A stretch of DNA of 32,895 nt from an uncultured Clostridia bacterium (GTDB lineage Bacteria > Bacillota > Clostridia > Oscillospirales > CAG-272), in the NCBI GenBank assembly GCA_947625265.1, contig CANQNM010000005.1, forward strand, positions 1-32,895. Direction: 5' to 3'. The notes under the pieces were generated by a model. The model saw nothing but the letters and a program-made list of their open reading frames with translations. It had not been told where the DNA came from and made no database searches. Position numbers and translations under genes: made by a program. Positions 1 through 8,096 of this stretch are shown here, piece by piece; positions within the stretch are counted from its first letter, which is position 1; every line of letters starts with the position of its first letter.

Positions 1-90
1 TCAATTGCATCGGGGATTTTTCAAGGTTTTCGTCCGCCATGCACGGCAGGAAACAGTTTTTGAACTCTGTAAAAAAGAGAAATTGCCAGA

Positions 91-132
91 TACCGGGTAC
101 CGGGTACTGGGTACCGGGTACTGGGTACCGGG
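91..132. repeat. Tandem repeat, 6 x 7 bp unit TACYGGG
   Basis: Read directly: TACCGGG TACCGGG TACTGGG TACCGGG TACTGGG TACCGGG, followed by TGCATTGC. Confidence 0.95.
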
Positions 133-262
133 TGCATTGCAAACAACCGTCTGTTTGCATGTAAGGAACCTTTTATACGAAACTCCCGAATTTTATATGT
201 AAATGACAGACATATCATGTTACAGCATCGCGTGACAGTGGAAATACAGTCAATTCCGTCGA

Positions 263-1435
263 TTAAAACCGAAGTTTTTCCCCATTGTCCATCGCGGTAA
301 GTACTTGAATGGCCTGTGCGTTCCCCTGTCTTGCTGCCTTCTCAAAGAAAACGCGCGCCCGTTTTTCGTCCTTTTCGGTGCCCACGCCGTTGTAATGGCA
401 AACAGCAGCCATGATCATAGCTTTTTGTCTTCCCTTTGCGGAAGCCTTTTCAAGATATTTTAATCCTTTTTCCTCATTTTTCGGTATGTTCCCCTCGCCA
501 TATAGATACCCTTTTCCCAACACCTCGTACATTGCGTTATTCCCATTGGCGCCGTATCGGAGCGCTAATTCCTCGCCCTTGGACACATCTGGTTTCACAC
601 CGTTTTTATAGGTAATCCCAAGAAGAATCTCCACAACCCGCAGCTGCGCGTCCTGGCAGCCCAAATCCGCCGAACGGCAGAATACGTCGTATTCGTTTTC
701 AAAAAGTCCGTCAAGGATGTACGCCTGCGGATGGTCAAACATTTTCTGACCCTCCACCATGTCCTCCTGCTTCTTGCGGGCGTCCATAGCGGCTTTCATA
801 TTAATCTGTTCTTCCCATGCAAGTTGCGCCAACGCCTCTTTTTTCTTTGCATCCGCCTCGTCTTTTATTTTTTGAAGTTCTTCCGGAAAATCTGCGTAAA
901 AAGCGTCAAGCGCGGAATGGTGCTCCTGTTCATGGGTTTTTAAGAGGTTCTGCGCGTCTTCAATGGCTTCGTCTTGACATTTTAAAACGGCAAGAATACG
1001 CTCATACTCTTTATTTGCAGTGACGCTTTCCGTAAAAAACGAGGCGGCATTTCTTCGCTTTGCAATGAAGAACCACACTGCAAACGCCGCAAAAACGAAA
1101 GCAAGAATTACCATAATAAGCGGCACACCGTTATATCTAAAACCGTCCAAAAGATTCTCAACATTCGGATCTTTCATCCAATATGCAGCGTAAAGAAAAG
1201 ACAACAAAAAACATATACCCGCCCCAACGGAGAAAAAAATCCAGGTTTTGTTGATTTTGTTTCGGTGCAAGGCAAGGTCGCTGTTATGTTTATTCGTCTC
1301 AGCGTTTGAAAATTTCTCCAAAATTCCTTCACGCTCTTTTTTGAGAGCATCAATCGTTTTCTGATCGTTCCAGATGATTTTTTCGATGTTTGCAATAGCC
1401 GCTCTGTGCTGTTCCTCTGTCTTTGGCATAGCCAT
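263..1435 (-). CDS. Membrane-anchored Sel1-repeat (SLR/TPR-like) protein
   Basis: 390-aa ORF. N-terminal coiled coil, two hydrophobic segments (TWIFFSVGAGICFLLSFLYAAYW, PLIMVILAFVFAAFAVWFFI), and C-terminal Sel1-type repeats (YLYGEGNIPKNEEKGLKYLEKASAKGRQKAM.. CHYNGVGTEKDEKRARVFFEKAARQGNAQA). Confidence 0.85.
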   Translation of the reverse strand: MAMPKTEEQHRAAIANIEKIIWNDQKTIDALKKEREGILEKFSNAETNKHNSDLALHRNKINKTWIFFSVGAGICFLLSFLYAAYWMKDPNVENLLDGFRYNGVPLIMVILAFVFAAFAVWFFIAKRRNAASFFTESVTANKEYERILAVLKCQDEAIEDAQNLLKTHEQEHHSALDAFYADFPEELQKIKDEADAKKKEALAQLAWEEQINMKAAMDARKKQEDMVEGQKMFDHPQAYILDGLFENEYDVFCRSADLGCQDAQLRVVEILLGITYKNGVKPDVSKGEELALRYGANGNNAMYEVLGKGYLYGEGNIPKNEEKGLKYLEKASAKGRQKAMIMAAVCHYNGVGTEKDEKRARVFFEKAARQGNAQAIQVLTAMDNGEKLRF

Positions 1436-1868
1436 CTCCGTTCCTTTCTTTAAGTCTTTTCAGGCAGGGCGTTTTACGTCACACTGCATTCCCATTTTGT
1501 AAAATCTATTGATTCGTATAAAAAACGTTTTCGGAATTCAAACGTGACCGTTTGAACTTTTCACTATAAGTATACATGATTTTTTTCAATTTGTACAGTC
1601 CTTTTTTTAATTTTATGTAACCCAAAAACTTCCGAAATTCTTCTGCGTTTCATAGGGCGAATTTCTGGACAGTCAAAACGGCACAAAGAGAAAGAATGCA
1701 GCGCACAACCTTCTTTCCTGAAATCACTGATTGCAAAATCTCTGCTTTGTCAGTAAAAGAAAATCACAGAGGTCTTACCGTTAATCAAAAAATTTGACTG
1801 CAAAAGCATGACAAAAAACGTCGGGTGAATATAAAAATGAATTTTTGGTGAAAAAAAGCACATCTCTC

Positions 1869-1897
1869 TTGACTTTTTCCACAATCACTGATAACAT
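1869..1897 (+). promoter_or_regulatory. Putative sigma-A promoter TTGACT-N17-TAACAT upstream of the PPIase lipoprotein gene
   Basis: -35 TTGACT 1869-1874, 17-bp spacer, -10 TAACAT 1892-1897, 34 bp before the CDS. Confidence 0.5.
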
Positions 1898-1930
1898 GTA
1901 CGGGAATAAAAACCATAGGAGAAATTTGCC

Positions 1931-3412
1931 ATGAAAAGAATCATCGCACTGATGGTTATGTTTTTGATGCTTATCATGTGGGCAACGTCCTGCAAGGGCA
2001 ATACGGAGACGAAGGATCCCTATGAAGTGGACGCTGAAACGCGCGAACTTTACGACACGGTGGTACTGGTAATTGATGGAGTTCCTATAACTTACGAGAA
2101 GTACAGATACTATTTTAACGGCATTGCCGATGCATATGCCGCAGGGGACGAAAATTATTTCACCTCTGATCCCGAGCGCATCACAGAGGTGCGTGAGGCC
2201 GTACTGGAAGAACTGAAACTGGAAATGGCCATACGCCAATTGGCGCAAAAATATGGGATTGTCATCACCGACAAGGACTGGGAGGATACAGACTCATATC
2301 TAACGCAGTTGGATTTTTACTACCAGACAAATCTTGGCATTCCTCTCAAACAGGATTTGGCAGCGAACTATGCAACCTACGAGGTATACAGGGAGTTGTA
2401 CGCTTACGGTGCCTATATTCGAAACGGGCTGTACGACTATATATACAACAGGGAAAATAAAGTCATTGACTTTTCAAAGGATACCGTCACGGAATTTATG
2501 AAGGACTTCTATTGCACGATTCACATTCTTCTGACGAAGGAGAACTACCAGACCGAGGAAAAGGCTTTGGAGGTTGCCCAAAGATTGTACCGTGTTCTGG
2601 ACGCAGCGGACAAGGAATACAAGAGCCTTCCGGACGGATGTACAGCGGAGCAGGTCATTGCATCCATTGAAAAAGTGGAAGAAGCGTATGAAACAGAAAA
2701 GGACGCTTCCTCGTTCATGGAAGGTTTTGCTGGATATATGGGCTATCTGTCTGTATTGAAAGAGGAACTTTCCGCGTCAAAGGATCACGCCGCTTTTCAC
2801 TATCTGAAGGACGCTGCTGACAAACTGAACAGCGGTGAGACAGCGGTCACCACTCTCCAACAATTCGCAAATAAACTTGTCGAATCAGATGCTGCTGAGT
2901 CTACTTTGGAAGAATACGACTCCGTTTTCACCCTATATAATGGAATGATCAACGACGCAATCAAAGCCTACAGGGAAACTGGAACCGTGGAGTATCCCAC
3001 AAGCGCTCAGATCAACGCACTTTTCGGAATGAAACTAGTGGGTGTGATTCTAAGGGAAGAAAGTATCGCATCTTTTGCTAAGGATACACTGGGCGATGCT
3101 TTTTCCAATGCTGTTCGGCTCTTCGGAGAAGATCGCGAGGATCCCGATCACGGTATCTATTTCAAAAAAGGTGAAATTGAAGAAAATTTTGAAAAGGTCT
3201 TTTTTGAACTGAAGGTTGGCGAAATGAGTCAGCCTGTGAAGACCGAATATGGTATCCACCTAATTCTCCGCGTTGAAAACGATTATGAATATTTTGCAGA
3301 TACAGTTTATGAAACCTACGCTGTAGATACCATGATTCTGGAGATCATGAACGGATTTGACATTGAATATAAGGACATTTACGATACGATTACCCCTGCT
3401 ACCTTGAAGTAA
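1931..3412 (+). CDS. Lipoprotein with parvulin-type (PpiC/SurA-like) peptidyl-prolyl isomerase domain
   Basis: Lipobox-like signal (MKRIIALMVMFLMLIMWATSC). Parvulin signature near the C-terminus: GIYFKKGEIEENFEKVFFELKVGEMSQPVKTEYGIHLILRVE. SD-like AGGAGAAA upstream. Confidence 0.85.
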   Translation: MKRIIALMVMFLMLIMWATSCKGNTETKDPYEVDAETRELYDTVVLVIDGVPITYEKYRYYFNGIADAYAAGDENYFTSDPERITEVREAVLEELKLEMAIRQLAQKYGIVITDKDWEDTDSYLTQLDFYYQTNLGIPLKQDLAANYATYEVYRELYAYGAYIRNGLYDYIYNRENKVIDFSKDTVTEFMKDFYCTIHILLTKENYQTEEKALEVAQRLYRVLDAADKEYKSLPDGCTAEQVIASIEKVEEAYETEKDASSFMEGFAGYMGYLSVLKEELSASKDHAAFHYLKDAADKLNSGETAVTTLQQFANKLVESDAAESTLEEYDSVFTLYNGMINDAIKAYRETGTVEYPTSAQINALFGMKLVGVILREESIASFAKDTLGDAFSNAVRLFGEDREDPDHGIYFKKGEIEENFEKVFFELKVGEMSQPVKTEYGIHLILRVENDYEYFADTVYETYAVDTMILEIMNGFDIEYKDIYDTITPATLK

Positions 3413-3526
3413 TGTTGTTTGACAAAAGATTTTCTTTTTGTAGGAGTAACGCAGCATACCATTGTCTGATCTCCTTTATAAGTCCACAAAACGCCAAACA
3501 TAAAGGGGAAAACTCTGCATACGTTA

Positions 3527-3558
3527 GGCGGTCAAGTCTGTATACAGATTTGACCGCC
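3527..3558. repeat. Near-perfect palindrome / potential hairpin (16-bp arms, one G.T), extendable to 3521-3566
   Basis: GGCGGTCAAGTCTGTA|TACAGATTTGACCGCC, flanked by ACGTT...AACGT. No T-run follows. Confidence 0.9.
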
Positions 3559-3639
3559 CCGAACGTCCGGATTTCAGAAGCGGTTTAAAATCTATAACAT
3601 AAAATAATGTGAACTTTTTTGAAATATTGAGTATATATA

Positions 3640-3668
3640 TTGACTTCATAAAGCATTTATGATAGTAT
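3640..3668 (+). promoter_or_regulatory. Putative sigma-A promoter TTGACT-N17-TAGTAT upstream of tRNA-Lys
   Basis: -35 at 3640-3645, -10 at 3663-3668, 17-bp spacing. Confidence 0.4.
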
Positions 3669-3744
3669 TTATGTATGGTGTTCTGTTGATTTTCTTATTT
3701 CTCTTCAGATACGAGAGAAGATACTGCGACAACATATTCTGTGC

Positions 3745-3820
3745 GCACCTTTAGCTCAGTTGGTAGAGCAACTGACTCTTAATCAGTGGGTCCCGGGTTC
3801 AAGTCCCTGAAGGTGCACCA
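3745..3820 (+). tRNA. tRNA-Lys (anticodon CTT), CCA encoded
   Basis: Cloverleaf read by eye: acceptor GCACCTT/AAGGTGC, D-arm TAGCTCAGTTGGTAGAGC, anticodon stem ACTGA/TCAGT with loop CTCTTAA, T-arm GGGTTCAAGTCCC, 3' ACCA. Confidence 0.97.
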
Positions 3821-3824
3821 CATC

Positions 3825-3857
3825 GCGGCAGGTCCTTGTGACATGCCGCTTCTTTTT
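3825..3857 (+). terminator. Intrinsic terminator after tRNA-Lys
   Basis: GCGGCA...TGCCGC hairpin followed by TTCTTTTT. Confidence 0.75.
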
Positions 3858-4225
3858 ATGCAAAATTATTTTCCAACCAAACTTTCTTGAAAGGACGATC
3901 GGTTACTGCGCTTCCGACATCATTTATTTTTCTTCCCTTCGCATCCAAATGACTGCAGACGGTAGTTGCCGATTTCCCCTGGATATATGAAGATTCCCGT
4001 TTGGTACAAACCAGGTATGATTGCGAATTGCACAATTCGAAATTTCTAAAGAATAAAAATGATTTTAAAATTATAAAAACTCTTGAAAAAATAATACGAT
4101 GAGTATAAAATACAAGATAGTAGACGATTTAAAGCAGTATTCCTATAAAAAATCATAAAAGGATGAATCAAAGATTGCAAAAAATGAACTTACTCCTTAT
4201 ATGCTTCGGCTGAAAAATTCACTGG

Positions 4226-4681
4226 TTGACGAGGATAAACTTCAAAAAATCTTTGAGCAGGCAGAAGGCGAGAAACAAATGGTATTGGCCGTATATATGC
4301 ACAGAATCTGAAAAACCAAACGATGCAAAGCAGGTGGAAGAAATGTTTGAAAAAGAAATTCAAGAATTATACAAAAAAATACCGACATCCATTTGTCAAT
4401 CGGAATGCTCGAAATGCTGCAAAGACAACATTCAATTTTCTCCAAGTGAAGAGAAGAATATGGGAGGATATGAATGGAACGGACAATGTGTCCATTTGCA
4501 AGACGGCAGATGTACAATCTATGACAAAAGACCGTTTGTGTGTCGAATCTTTGGAGCGAGCGAAATACTTTCCTGTGAAAACTGTAAACCGGAGAGGTAT
4601 CTTTCGCAGGAAGAAACAGTAAAAATCATACATGCGTATACTGTTTATAGAAATCAAGAACTGAAGGAAACCGAAAAGTAA
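4226..4681 (+). CDS. YkgJ-type CxxxCxxCC zinc/iron-chelating protein; start uncertain (TTG 4226 or ATG 4343)
   Basis: CQSECSKCCKDN...CVHLQDGRCTIYDKRPFVCRIFGA cysteine pattern typical of the YkgJ/UPF0153 family. Confidence 0.75.
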   Translation: MTRINFKKSLSRQKARNKWYWPYICTESEKPNDAKQVEEMFEKEIQELYKKIPTSICQSECSKCCKDNIQFSPSEEKNMGGYEWNGQCVHLQDGRCTIYDKRPFVCRIFGASEILSCENCKPERYLSQEETVKIIHAYTVYRNQELKETEK

Positions 4682-5042
4682 GCGGGAGATTTGAGTATTC
4701 GGGAGTAAAATGTTCTTAGAATCCGTACACATATCCGATATTTTCACAAGATCCGGACACCAACTTAGATTTCCCCGCGATAGAAAACGCCTGAAATTTA
4801 TGTAAATATTTATTCCGGTCTGTTTTTTATCATTTGTCGTACTTTCTTTTTTTTGTTTTTTATGATATGCTGTATACGGCGGACGGGTGCGAATTTAGGT
4901 GTCGATGTGTTTCATTTTTTATGCCGTCAACTTTTTCACCGCCGTTGACCGCTGACTGTCTCAGATTCTGCCGAACATCGACGATTCTTTGCACAACACA
5001 AGACTATCCTTTAAAAGAAAAACTCGGAGGATACATGTACAC

Positions 5043-6320
5043 TTGAAAATTGTAAATTTTGGGTCCTGCAATCTGGATTATGTGTATAAACTGAACCACA
5101 TCGTAAAAACCGGAGAAACCGAACACAGTGAACGCATGGAGATTTTTCCTGGCGGAAAAGGACTGAATCAATCAATTGCAATTGCAAAGGCTGGGGTACC
5201 GGTATACCACGCAGGCTGCATCGGAACTGACGGACAGATTCTGATTTCCGCTTTGGAAGAGTGCGGTGTGGATCTCACCTATGTAAAGAAAGTGAATCAG
5301 CCTAGCGGTCACGCTGTCATTCAGGTTGGAAATGCAGGAGAAAACGCAATATTCATTCACGCCGGTTCCAATGAAATGCTGACTCTCGAATGGATAGACT
5401 CAACCCTTCAAAACTTTGACACAGGCGATTTTCTGCTGTTGCAAAACGAAATCAGCAATGTGGGGTACATCGTTGAACAAGCTAAGAAGAAAGGCCTTGT
5501 GCTGTTTTTCAATCCTTCTCCCGTAGATGAAACACTGCGTCAGGTGAACTTTGACAGAATCGACTATCTTGTACTCAATGAAATAGAAGGGGAATACCTT
5601 ACTCTTCAAAAAGAGCCCATAAACATTGTCTCGGTGCTCCGTGAAAGACATCCGAATCTGAAAGTCGTTCTGACAATCGGCGAAAAGGGATGCATATACT
5701 GTGACGGAAAATCGCTGCACTGTCATCCGGCCTACGAAGTGCCCGTGGTAGACAGCACCGCCGCGGGCGACGCCTTCATGGGGTATTTTGTCGCCTCTCT
5801 TGCTCAAAATCTCACTGAAAAACTGGCAATTGAACGGGCGTGCGCCGCCTCCGCCCTGGTCGTTTCACAAAAAGGCGCCGCTCCCTCCATCCCTTATGAA
5901 GCGAACGTCAGCAGAGCTTTGCAGATTTTAAAGGCTAAGCCAACAGATCATGAAAGCAAAAATGACCAACTTAAAAAGCAAATTGATGAATACATAGAAG
6001 GACACCTGCAATCCGCAAATCTTTCGGAATTGGCAAAGATTCTAAAATATTCGACGGTATACACCGGAAAACTTGTGAAAAACACATACAGAAAAAGTTT
6101 TTTAGACTGTTTGCAGGAAAAACGTTGCCATTTCGCCGCCAAACTTCTTCTGAAAACCAATCTTTCCGTTTCGGAGATCATCAATAGAATCGGATATAAA
6201 AACGAAAGTTTTTTCAGAGAGAAATTTAAAGAAACATACGGTACCACACCCGCTGCCTACAGAAAATCGTTGAATTCCGACAGCATAACGGATTCAACAA
6301 TTCCTTTGGAAAACAGATGA
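5043..6320 (+). CDS. PfkB/ribokinase-family sugar kinase fused to C-terminal AraC-type helix-turn-helix domain
   Basis: Kinase motifs GGKGLNQSIAIAKAG and DSTAAGDAFMGYF, followed by the AraC double HTH: LSELAKILKYSTVYTGKLVKNTYRKSFLDCLQEKRCHFAAKLLLKTNLSVSEIINRIGYKNESFFREKFKETYGTTPAAYRK. Start assigned to TTG 5043 (LKIVNFGSCNLDYVY), with CGGAGG at 5025-5030. Confidence 0.85.
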   Translation: MKIVNFGSCNLDYVYKLNHIVKTGETEHSERMEIFPGGKGLNQSIAIAKAGVPVYHAGCIGTDGQILISALEECGVDLTYVKKVNQPSGHAVIQVGNAGENAIFIHAGSNEMLTLEWIDSTLQNFDTGDFLLLQNEISNVGYIVEQAKKKGLVLFFNPSPVDETLRQVNFDRIDYLVLNEIEGEYLTLQKEPINIVSVLRERHPNLKVVLTIGEKGCIYCDGKSLHCHPAYEVPVVDSTAAGDAFMGYFVASLAQNLTEKLAIERACAASALVVSQKGAAPSIPYEANVSRALQILKAKPTDHESKNDQLKKQIDEYIEGHLQSANLSELAKILKYSTVYTGKLVKNTYRKSFLDCLQEKRCHFAAKLLLKTNLSVSEIINRIGYKNESFFREKFKETYGTTPAAYRKSLNSDSITDSTIPLENR

Positions 6321-6503
6321 CAAATGAAAAAACAGTCAGAGAAAATCCGCCATTCACCTGCCCTCTTTTCATTGAAGTCTGTAAAAAATCATAAAAAGTC
6401 TAAACAAACCAAAAGAATCTTTTAAAAAGTGCAAAAGTTGAACGTTCAGGACATTCTTTGTCCGCGTCGCAAAAATGTTTCGTGAAGAAAAGGAGATCCC
6501 GTC

Positions 6504-7871
6504 ATGATTTTTAAGCAAGAACCTATTCCGTCGTATGAAAAACAGCCAACATGGGAGTGCTATTCCAAGCAGTTGCCTATTGAATACGTCCAATCCGTGG
6601 AGGAAGGAAAAGATATCGAGCAATACAAGGAACTTTTCGATGTCGTTTCCCGTCTTCCGGAAAATAAATATAAGGTGGATATCTCGGATATACTTTTCTC
6701 AATTATAACGCAGGCTCCGATGAGAGCAGACTATGCCTATGAAGAACCGGATACCTTTTCTGAAATCCGAAAGGCAAGAACCCCCTATAACATACCCCTG
6801 CATATGCCGACGGACGAACGTCTCGCCGACAAGGTAGCAGGCGGTTGGTATGGGAGAATTTGTGGGTGTCTTCTGGGCAAACCCGTAGAAGGGATCAAAT
6901 CCGATGAACTGAAAAAAATTCTCCAGCGCACCAAAAACTACCCGATGACCCGCTATATCGATAAAGAAGAGATCAACGAGGAAGTTACAAAGGGAATCTC
7001 CTATCCCATCGAAGCATGCGCATATTCAAAAGATTTTGGACGTATGCCTCCGGACGATGACACCAACTATATGATTATAGGCTATAGAATTCTTGAACGC
7101 TACGGCAAGAATTTTTCGTCCGAAAATGTGATGAACGTATGGTTGGGAACACAGGTAAAAAACGCCTATTGTACCGCTGAACGGGTAGCATACCGCAATT
7201 TTGTGAACGGATACTTTCCTCCTGACTCCGCAAAGTACAAAAACCCTTACAGGGAGTGGATCGGCGCACAGATCAGGGGAGATTTTTTCGGGTACATCAA
7301 TCCGTGCAATCCCGAAAAAGCGGCAGAAATGGCCTACAGGGACGCTTCCATTTCCCATGTCAAAAATGGAATTTACGGGGAAATGTGGGTCAGCGCTATG
7401 ATCGCGGCGGCCTACGGAAATGACAGTATTGAAGAGATTATTCGAAGGGGCATGGCAGAAATCCCCCAAAAATCAAGACTATATGAGGCGCTCGAAACCA
7501 TCCTTTTCAATTTTCAAAACGGTATGACACAGGAAGAATGCTTTGAGAATATCCATAAACGCTGGAATGAGTACAGCGACCACGACTGGTGTCATACAAT
7601 CTCGAACGCGGAAATTGTTGCGGCTTCCCTTCTCTACGGTAAAAAGGACTACTCGCGCTCAGTGGGTATGGCTGTAATGACCGGTTTTGACACCGACTGC
7701 AACGGGGCGACGGTTGGATCGATTTTGGGCGTTCTGCTTGGTTTTCAAGCACTCCCCGAATCTTTTGTCAGCCGCGTTTGTGATACGCTTGACAGCAATA
7801 TCATGGGATACCAGAGGGTTTCGATCAAAGAAATGGCACGGAAAACCATCGACGTGATCAAAAAGCCTTGA
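6504..7871 (+). CDS. ADP-ribosylglycohydrolase (ARH/DraG-fold) family protein
   Basis: AGGWYGRICGCLLGKPVEG, MPPDDDTNY and TGFDTDCNGATVGSILG motifs; SD AGGAG before ATG 6504. Confidence 0.85.
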   Translation: MIFKQEPIPSYEKQPTWECYSKQLPIEYVQSVEEGKDIEQYKELFDVVSRLPENKYKVDISDILFSIITQAPMRADYAYEEPDTFSEIRKARTPYNIPLHMPTDERLADKVAGGWYGRICGCLLGKPVEGIKSDELKKILQRTKNYPMTRYIDKEEINEEVTKGISYPIEACAYSKDFGRMPPDDDTNYMIIGYRILERYGKNFSSENVMNVWLGTQVKNAYCTAERVAYRNFVNGYFPPDSAKYKNPYREWIGAQIRGDFFGYINPCNPEKAAEMAYRDASISHVKNGIYGEMWVSAMIAAAYGNDSIEEIIRRGMAEIPQKSRLYEALETILFNFQNGMTQEECFENIHKRWNEYSDHDWCHTISNAEIVAASLLYGKKDYSRSVGMAVMTGFDTDCNGATVGSILGVLLGFQALPESFVSRVCDTLDSNIMGYQRVSIKEMARKTIDVIKKP

Positions 7872-8000
7872 AAGACGCTCCACGGTCCACGTTTGCGCTC
7901 TACCTTTTCGTACCGTATATAGAAACGCTCCGGTATATTGAATATATCCATGCCGACAGAGTATTGAATATATACTGTAAAACACAGAAACAGAAACCGT

Positions 8001-8068
8001 AAAAACGATATCCCCCATAGCGTGGCACCCGAAAAAACCAGAACGGTGGTACACTCTATGGGGGATAT
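8001..8068 (-). terminator. Long hairpin between convergent genes, best read as the minus-strand (clpC-like) terminator
   Basis: Perfect 13-bp arms ATATCCCCCATAG (8008-8020) / CTATGGGGGATAT (8056-8068). On the minus strand it is followed by CGTTTTT. Confidence 0.7.
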
Positions 8069-8096
8069 TCGAAAATGTTTTACACAGGCCGTTTTT

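Noticed and set aside
1781-2248. 155-aa minus-strand ORF
   Set aside because: Overlaps the promoter and 5' end of the PPIase lipoprotein gene; no recognisable domain.
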